From Amedibacillus dolichus DSM 3991 (GTDB taxonomy: Bacteria; Bacillota_I; Bacilli_A; Erysipelotrichales; Erysipelotrichaceae), in contig NZ_DS483478.1 in NCBI RefSeq assembly GCF_000154285.1, forward strand, positions 124,001 to 188,000: a DNA stretch of 64,000 bases. Direction: 5' to 3'. Shown piece after piece: positions 16,917 through 26,700 of this stretch (within the stretch, counting starts at the first letter, position 1; every line of letters starts with the position of its first letter). Both the position numbers and the translations under genes were made by a program. The notes under the pieces are model-generated. The model did not search any database. It was not told the origin of the DNA and was given only the letters and a program-made list of their open reading frames with translations.

Positions 16917-17300
16917 ATGAAAAAAGTATTTAGTGCAGTATTGATGTTCGCTCTTTTAGCTTTACCGATGACGATGCTTTCGGCAAAAGAAACGAGTGAA
17001 AACGAATTGTATTCAAAGGTGGGAAACCAATTTCCGAGTGCTATTAACAATGTCAGATTAGAAGCTTACTTGGAAGCTGTTGAACAACAGGTGTTTCCGG
17101 GACTTGAAGATGATGAGTTGTTAGTGCATGAAAAAGAAGACGGAGGTTTCTTAAGTAGTAGCATTGATGATATCGAATCTGTAAAAAAATACCATGAGGA
17201 AGTGAATGGTGTTGAATGCGAAATCGTAACCGGAAAGGAAGCAAAGGAAATTTATAAACAATCGTTACGACAAGCTTTGATAGAGGAGTATAATGAATAA
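16917..17300 (+). CDS. Small secreted protein, paralog 1 of 3
   Basis: The 127-aa precursor begins with a signal peptide (MKKVFSAVLMFALLALPM, likely cut after LSA) and is otherwise acidic and soluble. I do not recognise the family. It shares with the next two genes the blocks FPGL-Asp-Asp-Glu-Leu, GGFL and AKEIYK near the C-terminus. No Cys is found behind the signal peptide, so it is not a lipoprotein. ATG 16917 has AGAAAGGA upstream. It follows a LytTR two-component pair and may be its target or its signal, which is inference from position. Confidence 0.8.
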   Translation: MKKVFSAVLMFALLALPMTMLSAKETSENELYSKVGNQFPSAINNVRLEAYLEAVEQQVFPGLEDDELLVHEKEDGGFLSSSIDDIESVKKYHEEVNGVECEIVTGKEAKEIYKQSLRQALIEEYNE

Positions 17301-17439
17301 TTAAAGGGGAAATGATCCTGTTATGAAAATGGAAAAAAAGTGGAGGTTATGAACGTAAAAGTTCTGTTTCCTTCACTTTTTAGGTAAGCGAATATAGTAA
17401 GATTATGAACTTTTAGATTTAAAAATTTTTATAGTTATG

Positions 17440-17448
17440 TGATATACT
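17440..17448 (+). promoter_or_regulatory. Promoter of secreted paralog 2
   Basis: Extended -10 TGA-TATACT, identical in core to the element at 16720 and followed by similar TATG-AGG sequence; about 65 nt upstream of the gene. Confidence 0.55.
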
Positions 17449-17513
17449 ATTTATGAAGGTAGCGTTAAATAAGTTATGGAGAAATAAGAGTTTATGAAAA
17501 GGAAAAAGGATCT

Positions 17514-17963
17514 ATGAAAAAGGTATTAGGTTCGGTATTTATCTTAGGTTTGGCAGCTTTAGCAATCACTACGATTTCCGCCAAGCCAGTCGATCAACAG
17601 AACTTACACCAACTGGTTGGTGAACGATTTGACGGAGTCATTCGTAAGCTTAAGTCGGTAAATTTGGAAAAATGTGAACAGGTTGGGAAGCTTGGAAAGC
17701 TTGAATTAGAGGAATATGAAAAAATACTGTTTCCCGGATTGAAAGATAATGAATTTGTGGTACGCATAAATGATGGTGGCTTCTTATATGATGGAAACCC
17801 TAATCCTCAAATTACGAAAGAAGGATTTGAGGCGTTAAATGGAGATGTTAAGGGTGAAATTATGACTGTAAAAGAGGCAAAGGAAATTTATAAACGAGAA
17901 TTGGTGCAATGCTATAACGAGATGTTAAATGAGAAGAAAAAGCATCATGAGAATTGTTTTTAA
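17514..17963 (+). CDS. Small secreted protein, paralog 2 of 3
   Basis: The 149-aa precursor has a signal peptide (MKKVLGSVFILGLAALAI, likely cut after ISA). The mature part shares LFPGLKDNEFVV, GGFL and AKEIYKREL with its neighbours, plus an extra charged insertion (about 45-65, with CEQVGKLGKLELEE) and a Lys/His-rich tail. It contains two or three Cys, unlike paralog 1. Its own promoter resembles that of paralog 1, so the gene was probably duplicated with its control region. Function unknown. Confidence 0.8.
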   Translation: MKKVLGSVFILGLAALAITTISAKPVDQQNLHQLVGERFDGVIRKLKSVNLEKCEQVGKLGKLELEEYEKILFPGLKDNEFVVRINDGGFLYDGNPNPQITKEGFEALNGDVKGEIMTVKEAKEIYKRELVQCYNEMLNEKKKHHENCF

Positions 17964-18015
17964 ATTATAATTGTTTTCATAACGGTATGCTGTGTAAGTG
18001 AAGGAGATAAAGGTT

Positions 18016-18366
18016 ATGAAAAAGGAATTAAGTATGATATTCGTATTAGGTATCTCGGCTTTATTTATTACCGCAATGTTAACAGAGGCAGAGAGATTGC
18101 AAAAGCTTGAAGTGGAAAAGGAAATAAACACTACGTTAAAAGCATTGAATAAGAATCTGTTTCCCGGTTTGAAAGACGATGAGTTGGTAGTACGGGTCAA
18201 TGAGGGAGGCTTCTTACATAGTGATATTAACGATGCCGAAACTACGAAAAAAGAGTTTGAGGAATTAAATGAAGGTGTGAAATGCAAAATTATGACCGTA
18301 GCACAAGCAAAGGAAATTTATAAAAAAGAGCTCTTGGCTTCTTATGGCATATCATTGGATAAATAA
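18016..18366 (+). CDS. Small secreted protein, paralog 3 of 3
   Basis: The 116-aa product has an N-terminal hydrophobic segment (MKKELSMIFVLGISALFITAM) whose cleavage site is less clear than in the other two. The shared blocks LFPGLKDDELVV, GGFL, IMTVAQAKEIYKKEL are strong. ATG 18016 follows AAGGAGATAAAGG; the longer in-frame reading from 17998 would include the ribosome-binding site. The intergenic sequence (about 17985-18010) resembles the promoter region of paralog 1 (GCTGTGTA). The gene ends before a two-way terminator. Confidence 0.78.
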   Translation: MKKELSMIFVLGISALFITAMLTEAERLQKLEVEKEINTTLKALNKNLFPGLKDDELVVRVNEGGFLHSDINDAETTKKEFEELNEGVKCKIMTVAQAKEIYKKELLASYGISLDK

Positions 18367-18413
18367 AGAAAAGAGTATGATTTTATTATTACATATAAGC
18401 TTTAAACTAAATG

Positions 18414-18468
18414 AAAACGATGATTATAAGGCTGAAATCAATGTTTTAACCCGTAAGTCATCGTTTTT
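18414..18468. terminator. Two-way terminator between convergent genes
   Basis: AAAACGATGA (18414-18423) pairs with TCATCGTTTT (18458-18467). Both flanks are A/T-rich enough to end transcription from the secreted-protein genes (plus) and from the GtrA operon (minus). Confidence 0.6.
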
Positions 18469-18516
18469 AATATATGTAGATATTCTTTTGTGAATACATG
18501 GATATATCAAATAAAA

Positions 18517-18921
18517 CTATTTCTTGAAAATATAAAACTTACTGAAGATATAATTCAATATTATCACTACCACATTGGAAAGTATCTTCATCAGCATATT
18601 GTTGAAATGCAGGCAATCAACAAAAATTATCATGAAGCATAGATCTAAGATACCGGTTGCCAGACGACAACCGTAAAACGATATAATTTCTTTTATGATT
18701 GAACCCTTTGATACGGCATTGCTGTGAAAGACCCAAAGTTTATTTGTAAGATATGCGAAAATAACAGAGAGCAGCCAAGAGAGAATGGTGCTGATGGAAG
18801 TACCTAAGGAAAGGAAATAAAAGCTGATATAATATACGATAATATTTACCGCTGTGGTACATATTCCGAAGAATATATACAAAATCATTTCTTTATACTT
18901 ATGAAATATTTGCATCATCAT
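18517..18921 (-). CDS. GtrA-family membrane protein
   Basis: About 134 aa with four membrane spans. Features typical of GtrA are KYKEMILYIFFGICTT at the start of the first span, a conserved SWLLSVIFAYLTNKLWVF segment and FYIFKK at the end. GtrA-type proteins are thought to flip lipid-linked sugars across the membrane. The start is set at the run of three ATG codons (18921, 18918 or 18915), which overlap the end of the GT2 gene. It is the last gene of a three-gene minus-strand operon with a GT2 transferase that would charge the lipid carrier. Confidence 0.85.
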   Translation of the reverse strand: MMMQIFHKYKEMILYIFFGICTTAVNIIVYYISFYFLSLGTSISTILSWLLSVIFAYLTNKLWVFHSNAVSKGSIIKEIISFYGCRLATGILDLCFMIIFVDCLHFNNMLMKILSNVVVIILNYIFSKFYIFKK

Positions 18922-19864
18922 GTTCACCAACAAGCTTTTCAATCGCATAGCGAGGACGTCTTTTCACTTCCACATAGATTTTCCCGATGTATTCTCCGAT
19001 AAGACCGATGGAGAGCAGCTGTACGCCTCCTAAAAACCAAATGGAGAGCATGATGGAGGACCACCCGGGAATTGTCCAGCCGAAGAAATAGGAGGCTAGG
19101 ATATATATGAAAGCGAAGCAAGAGCATACAACGATGAATAAGCCTAAAAACAATACGAAGGTAATCGGCTTAACACTAAAGGAGGTAATGCCGTCAAAGG
19201 CAAAGCTGATCATTTTCTTTAGCGGATATTTGCTTTCTCCTGCCATGCGCTCTTTTCTTGCATAATACACACAATCGCTTTTAAATCCGATCAGGGAGGT
19301 CAAGCCGCGTAAAAACAAATTGCGCTCGTCATATTTCGCAAGTTCCTGCAATGCTCTTTTTCCCATCAAGCGATAATCGGCATGGTTATATATCAGCTTT
19401 ACACCCATGAAGCGAGTGAATTTATAAAAGCTCTGTGCGGTAAATCTTTTAAAGAAGGTATCGGTTTTTCTTTCACTGCGCACGCCATAGACGATTTCAC
19501 AGCCTTCCTCATATTTACGAACCATCTCCTCTATGACATTGATATCGTCCTGTAAATCGGCATCGATACTGATGGCGGCATCACATTGATCTTTTACATG
19601 ATGCAATCCTGCTAAGAGTGCATTTTGATGTCCGACATTTCTTGCCAGCTTGATACCTCTGCAAAGCGGATCGTTTGCACAGGCGGCTTCAATCAAATCC
19701 CAGGTTGTATCGCTGCTGCCGTCATTCACAAACAAAAGAAAGCTGTTTTGTGCAATGATTTTTCGGTCTATGAGGTCATGCATCAGTTCGCTTAACTGTG
19801 CAAGGGTATCCTTGAATACCGCTTCCTCGTTGTAACAAGGAATTACGATTCCTAATTGTGTCAT
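18899..19864 (-). CDS. GT2-family glycosyltransferase, polyprenyl-phosphate type (GtrB/DPM-like)
   Basis: The 321-aa protein begins with a GT-A domain (GIVIPCYNEEAVF at the N-terminus, FVNDGSSDTTW, SIDADLQD with the metal-binding Asp motif near 90-97) and ends with two membrane spans, as in GtrB/YfdH and dolichyl-phosphate mannose synthases. It would load a sugar from a nucleotide donor onto undecaprenyl phosphate at the inner face. The downstream GtrA-like protein may flip the product, and the upstream membrane transferase may use it outside. Its start lies 89 nt inside the preceding gene. Confidence 0.92.
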   Translation of the reverse strand: MTQLGIVIPCYNEEAVFKDTLAQLSELMHDLIDRKIIAQNSFLLFVNDGSSDTTWDLIEAACANDPLCRGIKLARNVGHQNALLAGLHHVKDQCDAAISIDADLQDDINVIEEMVRKYEEGCEIVYGVRSERKTDTFFKRFTAQSFYKFTRFMGVKLIYNHADYRLMGKRALQELAKYDERNLFLRGLTSLIGFKSDCVYYARKERMAGESKYPLKKMISFAFDGITSFSVKPITFVLFLGLFIVVCSCFAFIYILASYFFGWTIPGWSSIMLSIWFLGGVQLLSIGLIGEYIGKIYVEVKRRPRYAIEKLVGEHDDANIS

Positions 19865-21353
19865 ACTTTATTCCTTCTTTCCTATCGAATATAAATCGAA
19901 TACCGTCGATTGCCACAAAATAAATAAAAGGCAGGAAATTAACCAGATATTTGGACTTTGATTCCCAAATCAAAAGAAATACAAATAAGCCATATACGGA
20001 TAGCCTTATAAAGCTTATGAAGTCCATTTCCCCATCATGCTTTATTTTGTAAATGCCTGCCAATCCGGAAATGCTCAATAAAAGAATTATGGCATATTGG
20101 ATACCGTTTACGATGATTTGATAAACGGAAAAATAGGCTCCGTGCTCGGTGACGATTTCACGAACAACTCCTTGTGTCAATGGCTTTCGCTCCAACAGCT
20201 TCTGACTGAAAAACGCTCCGTCTCCCCAAGTATAATGAATCTTTTGACTCAAATGATCCAGCATTCCGCTAAATTCCATTTCCGCAATTCGACTTTTGAT
20301 CTGTGCAATGTTTGCATCTGTTTTTGCTTGGCGGGTAGGGAAGGACTTGGTAAATTTATAATCATGCACATTGTAGCCGCCCGGATTTCTCAGCCCCATC
20401 ATGACCCAATGCGTATAGGGATAGTTGTATGTATCGTAGAGTGAATCATCAAGCATCTTGGAGCTTTCAAAGGCATAGTCGTAAATTTTGATGCTGCCGA
20501 AAAAGGCAAGGCATGAAACAGCGATGACAGCAGTTTTTTTGATGCCGGAAACAAAGAATACATGAAGGATTGCGGCTATCAATACAATGACTACGGTTGC
20601 CTTTAGTTCAAAGCCGAGAAAAACAGAGAAACCGAGCAGAATGCCATAGCCCAGTAATTTCTTTCTGTCTGTTTCCTTTAAAATTACGATATACAGAAGC
20701 AGAATCGTATTCATCAAGGGCAAGGGGAAAGTATCGGTATAAAAGATCGGTAAATACGTTATATAGGCAGGGCATAGAAAGGATAGCAGCAAAGCGAATA
20801 CAGCGGTTTTTTTGCCCCAAAGCTTTTTTACGGCAAGACAGAGAATAACTAAGGAAATGTCGGTCAGTACAATGTTTGTCAGAATGCCGGCAGCGATATA
20901 ATTGCCGATGTGAAAGATTGACAGCAGTTTATATAAGAAGGTTAAGGTTAATAAGTAAAACTGATTGTTGGGATATCTTAAAAAATAACGGATATTTGAA
21001 ATTTCCCAGCTATTGTTTTTTGTTAAAGCTACGGCTTCATCAAAGACATGACCGAAATCCCAGCTCGGTTTGACCATCAGCAGCATTCCCAATCCAAGCT
21101 GAATGCAGAAAAATACAGCAAACAGGATACCGATTGTTTTTTTATTTATGGGGAAGCAGCAGCGGGATTTTACGATAAACCAATACAGGAAAAGTATGAG
21201 CAGCATAAAAAAGCCTGTGGAAAGTAACATCAAAATTCTATCTGTACTGCTTTCCTGATGCTTGATCACAATGAAGAATACACCTGTAAAGGTAATACTG
21301 AATAAAATATGAAATAGGATATACAGTATTTTTTTTATTTTATCAATTCCCAT
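19776..21353 (-). CDS. Multi-spanning membrane glycosyltransferase (GT39/PMT-like)
   Basis: The 525-aa protein has about a dozen hydrophobic spans. An acidic motif after the second or third span (KPSWDFGHVFDEA) is the arrangement seen in GT-C enzymes that take sugars from lipid carriers outside the membrane. It probably transfers the sugar delivered by the downstream GT2/GtrA pair onto a wall polymer; the acceptor is unknown. The last 30 residues overlap the GT2 gene by 89 nt, unusually long, and look non-conserved and hydrophilic, so a frameshift near the 3' end is possible. The operon is divergent from the TagGH-type exporter. Confidence 0.78.
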   Translation of the reverse strand: MGIDKIKKILYILFHILFSITFTGVFFIVIKHQESSTDRILMLLSTGFFMLLILFLYWFIVKSRCCFPINKKTIGILFAVFFCIQLGLGMLLMVKPSWDFGHVFDEAVALTKNNSWEISNIRYFLRYPNNQFYLLTLTFLYKLLSIFHIGNYIAAGILTNIVLTDISLVILCLAVKKLWGKKTAVFALLLSFLCPAYITYLPIFYTDTFPLPLMNTILLLYIVILKETDRKKLLGYGILLGFSVFLGFELKATVVIVLIAAILHVFFVSGIKKTAVIAVSCLAFFGSIKIYDYAFESSKMLDDSLYDTYNYPYTHWVMMGLRNPGGYNVHDYKFTKSFPTRQAKTDANIAQIKSRIAEMEFSGMLDHLSQKIHYTWGDGAFFSQKLLERKPLTQGVVREIVTEHGAYFSVYQIIVNGIQYAIILLLSISGLAGIYKIKHDGEMDFISFIRLSVYGLFVFLLIWESKSKYLVNFLPFIYFVAIDGIRFIFDRKEGIKYDTIRNRNSLLQRGSGIQGYPCTVKRTDA

Positions 21354-21742
21354 TTTATCCGTAATTCCTTTCTGTTTTGCAATCGTAAGATAATGAAAAG
21401 GATCGCAAATGACGTATGTTGCCTTTTCATTTTATCATTCCCTAAAACAAGAGGCATTACTTAATTTCTGACAATTTTGTAAAGAATTTATATATCGACA
21501 CCGTTTGATAAAAGGAAATCGGGCAGTATGGCTTTTTGTTTACGATCGGCTTTTACGCTCCTGATTTTGTTGTTTTGCTGCCTACACATAGGCTGTTTCT
21601 TTGTTCTGCTGTATTGTTTAAGATAATTTTAAGAGATGAAGCGCATAAATAAGTGGGCAAGGAGTATTTCATGATGTATAATAAAATAGGTTTATCCTGT
21701 TTTTTTATATATGTATGCTTATATGCAAAGGAGTTGAGCGGT
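21354..21742. other. Divergent intergenic region of the surface-polymer locus
   Basis: 389 bases without a gene. A perfect 10-bp inverted repeat, AATGAAAAGG / CCTTTTCATT (21392-21401 and 21422-21431), lies about 40 nt upstream of the minus-strand operon; it could be an operator or leader hairpin. A TATAAT at 21677-21682 may serve the plus-strand exporter genes, but no matching -35 box is seen. Confidence 0.45.
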
Positions 21743-22552
21743 ATGTTGAAAAGTATCCGTTATGTATTAAAGGAAAATATAACGAACCTATATCGAATTT
21801 TTTGTATTGCGAAATATGAACTGCTTGGTGAAATGCGAGATTCCAAATTTGGAATATTTTGGAATTTTGCATCTCCTGCCATTCAAATCATTACCTTCTA
21901 TTTGGTATTTGGTTTAGCCATGGGACGTGGAGATATGGAAGGAATCCCTTATCTGCCTTGGGTTGTTGTCGGCTTTTGTGCTTGGTGGTATATTCAGCCT
22001 TGTATCGTGCATGGGTGCAGTGCTATCTTTTCTAAGGTAAATGTAATTACTAAAATGAAATTTCCGATCAGTGTTTTGCCGATGACGGTGGTACTTAAGG
22101 AATTGTTTAATCATTTCTGTATGCTTGCGATTGCACTTGTTGTTTTGTTTTTATATGGTTATTTTCCCAAGCTTCATTGGTTGGGTATTCTTTATTATAT
22201 GATTGCGGCGATTGCTTTGGTGGAAGCGATTGCGTTGATTACCTCTGTATTGACGATGCTTTGGCGTGATGTCAAAAAGCTGATTACCTCCTTGATGCGC
22301 ATGCTGCTGTATTTATCCGGCGTGCTGTTTCCGGTATCCTATTGGGCAAAGGTTCCCTTAGTGGAATTTGTGATGAAGCTCAATCCGGTGTTTTACATCG
22401 TGCAGGGATATCGAGATTCTGTTTTCTTTGGCAAAGGCCCGCTTGCCCACCCACTATTAGGACTGTATTTTTGGATTGTGGTAATTGCGATGCTTGTTAT
22501 TGGAAGCATGCTGATGTATAAGTTTAAAAAGAAACTGATTGATTTGATCTAA
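21743..22552 (+). CDS. tagG: Teichoic acid exporter permease (TagG/TarG-like)
   Basis: A 269-aa ABC-2 type permease with six membrane spans. N-terminal KYELLGEMRDSKFGIFWNFA and C-terminal LNPVFYIVQGYRDSVFF are typical of the TagG/Wzm group. With TagH it exports completed polymer across the membrane. ATG 21743 was chosen because AAAGGAG precedes it; a longer in-frame reading from 21653 has no such site. It is first in a tightly spaced operon of exporter, precursor and polymerase genes. Confidence 0.9.
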   Translation: MLKSIRYVLKENITNLYRIFCIAKYELLGEMRDSKFGIFWNFASPAIQIITFYLVFGLAMGRGDMEGIPYLPWVVVGFCAWWYIQPCIVHGCSAIFSKVNVITKMKFPISVLPMTVVLKELFNHFCMLAIALVVLFLYGYFPKLHWLGILYYMIAAIALVEAIALITSVLTMLWRDVKKLITSLMRMLLYLSGVLFPVSYWAKVPLVEFVMKLNPVFYIVQGYRDSVFFGKGPLAHPLLGLYFWIVVIAMLVIGSMLMYKFKKKLIDLI

Positions 22553-22564
22553 GGAGGGTTTTTG

Positions 22565-23365
22565 ATGTTGAAGAATAAGAATGCGTATGATGAATATGCG
22601 GTAGTTATGAAAGATGTATCGAAAATCTATCGTTTGAAACAGAAGGGAAAGAAGCAGGGCAATCAACAGTTTTATGCCTTAAAGGGAATTGACTTTAAAA
22701 TTAAAAAAGGAGATTGTGTCGGTATCTTGGGAACAAATGGATCCGGTAAATCAACGCTTTCGATGATTTTGGCGGGTATCAGCGATCATGATGGCGGTGA
22801 AATGATCGTAAATGGTGAACAGGCGTTAATTGCGATCAATACCGGTTTGAATGCCCAATTAACCGGTGAGGAAAATATCGAATTAAAGGGAGCTCTTTTG
22901 GGTTTAAAGAAAAAAGAGGTAGAAAAAATCAAGCAAGGTGTTATTGAGTTTGCGGAGTTAGGGGATTTTTTGTATCAGCCGGTTAAGAAATATTCCAGTG
23001 GAATGAAATCAAGACTTGGATTTTCCATTTCGTTGGCGTTAAATCCGGACATCTTTATTGTCGATGAGGCATTGTCTGTCGGCGATAAGGGCTTTGCGCA
23101 AAAATGTATGAAGCGTATGCAAAAGCTGCGTGATGAAGAAGGAAAAACGATCTTCTTTATTTCGCATGCGCTTTCTCAGGTCAAAAGCTTCTGCCATACA
23201 GGCATGTGGATCGAAGGCGGAGAGCTGAAGGAGCTAGGCGATATTAATACCGTATGTGAGCATTACTCGGCTTATGTTGATGCTTATAATGCGTTGAGTG
23301 AGAAGGAAAAGAAGCAACAGCGAGATACGAAATTTGAAAAACGTATCATAAAGACAAAAAAATAG
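22565..23365 (+). CDS. tagH: Teichoic acid exporter ATPase (TagH/TarH-like)
   Basis: The 266-aa ABC ATPase has Walker A GTNGSGKST, a modified signature YSSGMKSRLGF, Walker B IFIVDEALSVGD, and H-loop FFISHA. These are hallmarks of the TagH/Wzt polysaccharide-export subfamily. It powers the TagG permease. The long C-terminal extension of B. subtilis TagH is absent. ATG 22565 lies 6 nt after AAGGAGGG, itself just behind the tagG stop. Confidence 0.93.
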   Translation: MLKNKNAYDEYAVVMKDVSKIYRLKQKGKKQGNQQFYALKGIDFKIKKGDCVGILGTNGSGKSTLSMILAGISDHDGGEMIVNGEQALIAINTGLNAQLTGEENIELKGALLGLKKKEVEKIKQGVIEFAELGDFLYQPVKKYSSGMKSRLGFSISLALNPDIFIVDEALSVGDKGFAQKCMKRMQKLRDEEGKTIFFISHALSQVKSFCHTGMWIEGGELKELGDINTVCEHYSAYVDAYNALSEKEKKQQRDTKFEKRIIKTKK

Positions 23366-23373
23366 GAGATGGA

Positions 23374-23772
23374 ATGATGGAAAAGAAAAAAACAGTAATT
23401 ACGTATGGAACCTTCGATTTGTTTCATATCGGACATTTGAATTTATTAAAGCGTGCCAAGGCATTAGGAGATGAGCTGATCGTAGCGGTATCCAGTGATG
23501 AATTTAATCTTGGTAAGGGGAAGGTATGCCAGATCAAAGATGTTGATCGCATGGCAATCGTAGAGGCAATTCGCTATGTGGATAAGGTGATCCCGGAAAC
23601 GTGTTGGGAACAAAAGGTGGAGGACGTACAGAAGTACAATGTCGATGTTTTTGTTATGGGCGATGATTGGAAAGGAAAATTTGATTTCTTAAAGGAGTAT
23701 TGCGAGGTCGTATATTTGCCACGTACCGAGGGAATCAGCACCACACAGCTAAAGGACGAATTGAAGAAATAG
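23374..23772 (+). CDS. tarD: Glycerol-3-phosphate cytidylyltransferase
   Basis: The 132-aa protein has the cytidylyltransferase motif YGTFDLFHIGHLNLLKRAK near the N-terminus and the RTEGISTT motif near the C-terminus. It makes CDP-glycerol from CTP and sn-glycerol-3-phosphate, the donor for the glycerophosphotransferases downstream. Length equals TagD/TarD of other Firmicutes. The ribosome-binding site AGGAG overlaps the stop of the upstream gene; ATG 23374 and 23377 are equally possible starts. Confidence 0.96.
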   Translation: MMEKKKTVITYGTFDLFHIGHLNLLKRAKALGDELIVAVSSDEFNLGKGKVCQIKDVDRMAIVEAIRYVDKVIPETCWEQKVEDVQKYNVDVFVMGDDWKGKFDFLKEYCEVVYLPRTEGISTTQLKDELKK

Positions 23773-23784
23773 CGAGGTTTTAAC

Positions 23785-26700
23785 ATGGGAATTAAGAAGG
23801 TATTGAAAAAGCTGAAGGCCAATGCTTATCAAAAATACTGTAAGCTTCCTCTTGATGAGAAGTGTATTTTGTTAGAGGCCGGACAGGGGAAAAATCTTAA
23901 TGGCAATATGCTTGCGATGGCTCGCGAGCTTTTTGAAAATAAAGCGTATGCGGGATATAAGATTGTCTATGTTGTAACAAAGGAAAACCTAGAGGAAGCC
24001 AAGAAGCGTTTTGCTTTTTATCAATATCCGCTGATTTTAACGATTCGAAACAGCGATGAATACAAGAAATATTTAGCCTGTGCAAAATATTTGATGACGG
24101 ATAATTCCTTCCCACCTTACTTTTTGAAGCGTGAACAGCAGGTTTATATGAATACGTGGCATGGAACACCGTTAAAGACCTTAGGTATTTCCGATCTGAA
24201 AAATGCTGCCAGTTTGGCGAATATTCAGAAAAACTATTTGATGTGCGACTATGCGCTTTTCCCCAATACATTTACCAAAGATGTATTCATGAAGGATTAT
24301 ATGTTGGAAAATCTTTATAAGGGAGAAATCGTATTAGCCGATTATCCACGCAATATGGCATTGTTAGATCAGGAAAAAAGCGATGCCTTGCGAAGCAAAC
24401 TAGGTTTATCGGATAAGAAGCTGATTGCTTACATGCCGACTTGGCGAGGGCTTGGAAGAAGTGCCAATGGCGCAAGTCAAAAGGAAATTTTAGAGGGAAT
24501 ATTCAAAAAACTTGATGCACAGCTAAGCGATGAGGAAATTTTCTACGTGAATTTACACTTTTTGATTGGCAATACGATGGATTTTTCTAACTATCAGCAT
24601 ATCAAGCCGTTTCCAAGTGAATATGAAACTTATGATTTTCTTGCGTTATGCGATATGCTTGTTACCGACTACTCCAGTGTATTCTTTGATTTTGCAATCA
24701 CAAAGAAAAAGATTGTTTTATTCACTTACGATTTAGAAGAATATATGCGCGATCGTGGTACGTATTTTCCAATCGAAAATCTGCCGTTTCCAATGGTTTG
24801 CAGTGTCGATGAGTTGATGAAGGAAATTCATACATCTGGTAAGACATGTGATTATCATGAATTTTTATCACAATACCATGCCTTTGCCGATAAGCAAACA
24901 CCGGCTATGTTATTGGACTTGCTGATTCATGGAAAACGTGATGGATTACATATTGAACAGGCTCCTTACAATGGAAAAGAAACTGTCCTAGTTTATGGTG
25001 GAAAGCTGCGTAATAAGCAGCTAAATGAGTTGTTGCTTGCATATTTGAAGCAGTTGAAAGAGGAAATGCCGGATAAAAATATCGTCGTTTCCTTTCATGG
25101 GAAAATGCATAAACAAAAGCGAGAACTGTTGGAACAGCTTGATCGCAGCGTTGGCTACTATGCAGTTGTTAATAAATTCGAATTTTCATTGCCTGTAAAA
25201 ATTATTGCTGCTATAAAAATGCGTTTTGGTTATTTTGATAAAAAGCTAAAGGGCAAGCTTCGTGCAAGCTTTGAACGCGAAAGAAAACGTATGTTTTATA
25301 GCTTAGAGCCACAAAAGGTGATTTATTTTGCCGGCAATCCACACTACATGTATCGAGTGCTGTCTACCTTTCATTGTGAAAAGGAAGCGCATATTCAGCA
25401 TAATAATGTTATGGGAATCGTTGCGCGCAGAGGAATCTATCATGTCATGTATCATTACTTTAAAGAAAACTATGATACGATCATCGACCATCGCTTTGAT
25501 GATGTGCATGCATTATGGAAAGAGGAAGATAAGCACATCTATTACAACAAATGCTTAAAAATGGGCATCTTATGGAAGCATTTTGCAAATAAAAAGCAAG
25601 GACTTCAGCTATCGGCAATATGCTTTGCCTATACGATTTTGCCGTTTTCGATTAAAAACTTAAAAGTTAAGATTGGTGAGCATGTATATGATGCGCATTT
25701 GACAAAGGGACTTCGTCTTGGCAAGGCAATTCGTATCACAACGATGAAGCTGTGTGTGCCACATGAGGATATGAAGTCCATGGAAATTCAAAATCGAGTA
25801 AATTTGTATTATGAGGACGCACAGGGTTATGGTTATTTACGTGGCATGAGCTATAAGCTGAGCAATTTGCGTAAGGGAAAAAATAAGCGTGGACCCATTC
25901 AAATTTATGAAGCAAGCGAAACCAGTGCGTATTTCCGCCAAAGTATCAACAATCGTTTGTTTTTAACGGTGCGTAAGCGCAATGTAAGCGACAGTGCCAA
26001 TCAACAGCTGAAAATGACATTTGCCTATTTCTTGGCAAAGCTTGTACCACTTCCTAAGCTGCTTGTACTCTATGAAAAGGAAAGCAGTCGTTATGAAGAA
26101 AGTGCATCGGTGCTGTATGAAAAGCTGATTGATCAAGGCTATAAGCATGCTTACTTTATATTGGATAAGGACTATCCACATCGTAGTGTAATTGCGGAAA
26201 AATATCAAAAAAATATTGTGGATAAGGCAAGCTTTAAGCATTATTTCTTGTTTTTTAAAGCCAAGACTTTCTTAGGCTCCGAGGCCTTGGTACATGCGAT
26301 TGATTTGCGTGTGGCAAACCGTTATGCCTTGAAAAAGCTGGCAAGTCGCAAGATCAATTATGTCTTTTTACAGCATGGAGTTATGTATATGGTTTCCTTG
26401 GATTCCGAATCCAGAAGATTTTTTAAGCCATTAAAAACCGATGGAAAGTATCGGGTAGTCGTTTCCAGTCAAAAGGAAGCACAGCATTTTATCGAGTTGG
26501 GACATTATGATCCGGACACGCTTTATGTATGCGGACTTCCGAAGTTTGATCGCAATACATGGAAGGAAGATGCCGATAAAATCGTTATTATGCCGACATG
26601 GCGTCCGTGGGAATACAATGAAGCACGCTATGATTTTCAAAGTACAAAATATTATCAAATGCTTTGTCGTATCTTCGATGCCATTCCTGAAGCATTACAG

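Noticed and set aside
18001-18007. Earlier start for secreted paralog 3 at 17998
   Set aside because: The reading would include the ribosome-binding site AAGGAG and remove the signal peptide from the N-terminus.
21677-21682. Firm promoter call for the TagGH-type operon
   Set aside because: TATAAT is present but no acceptable -35 or TG extension, so it is mentioned only in the intergenic entry.
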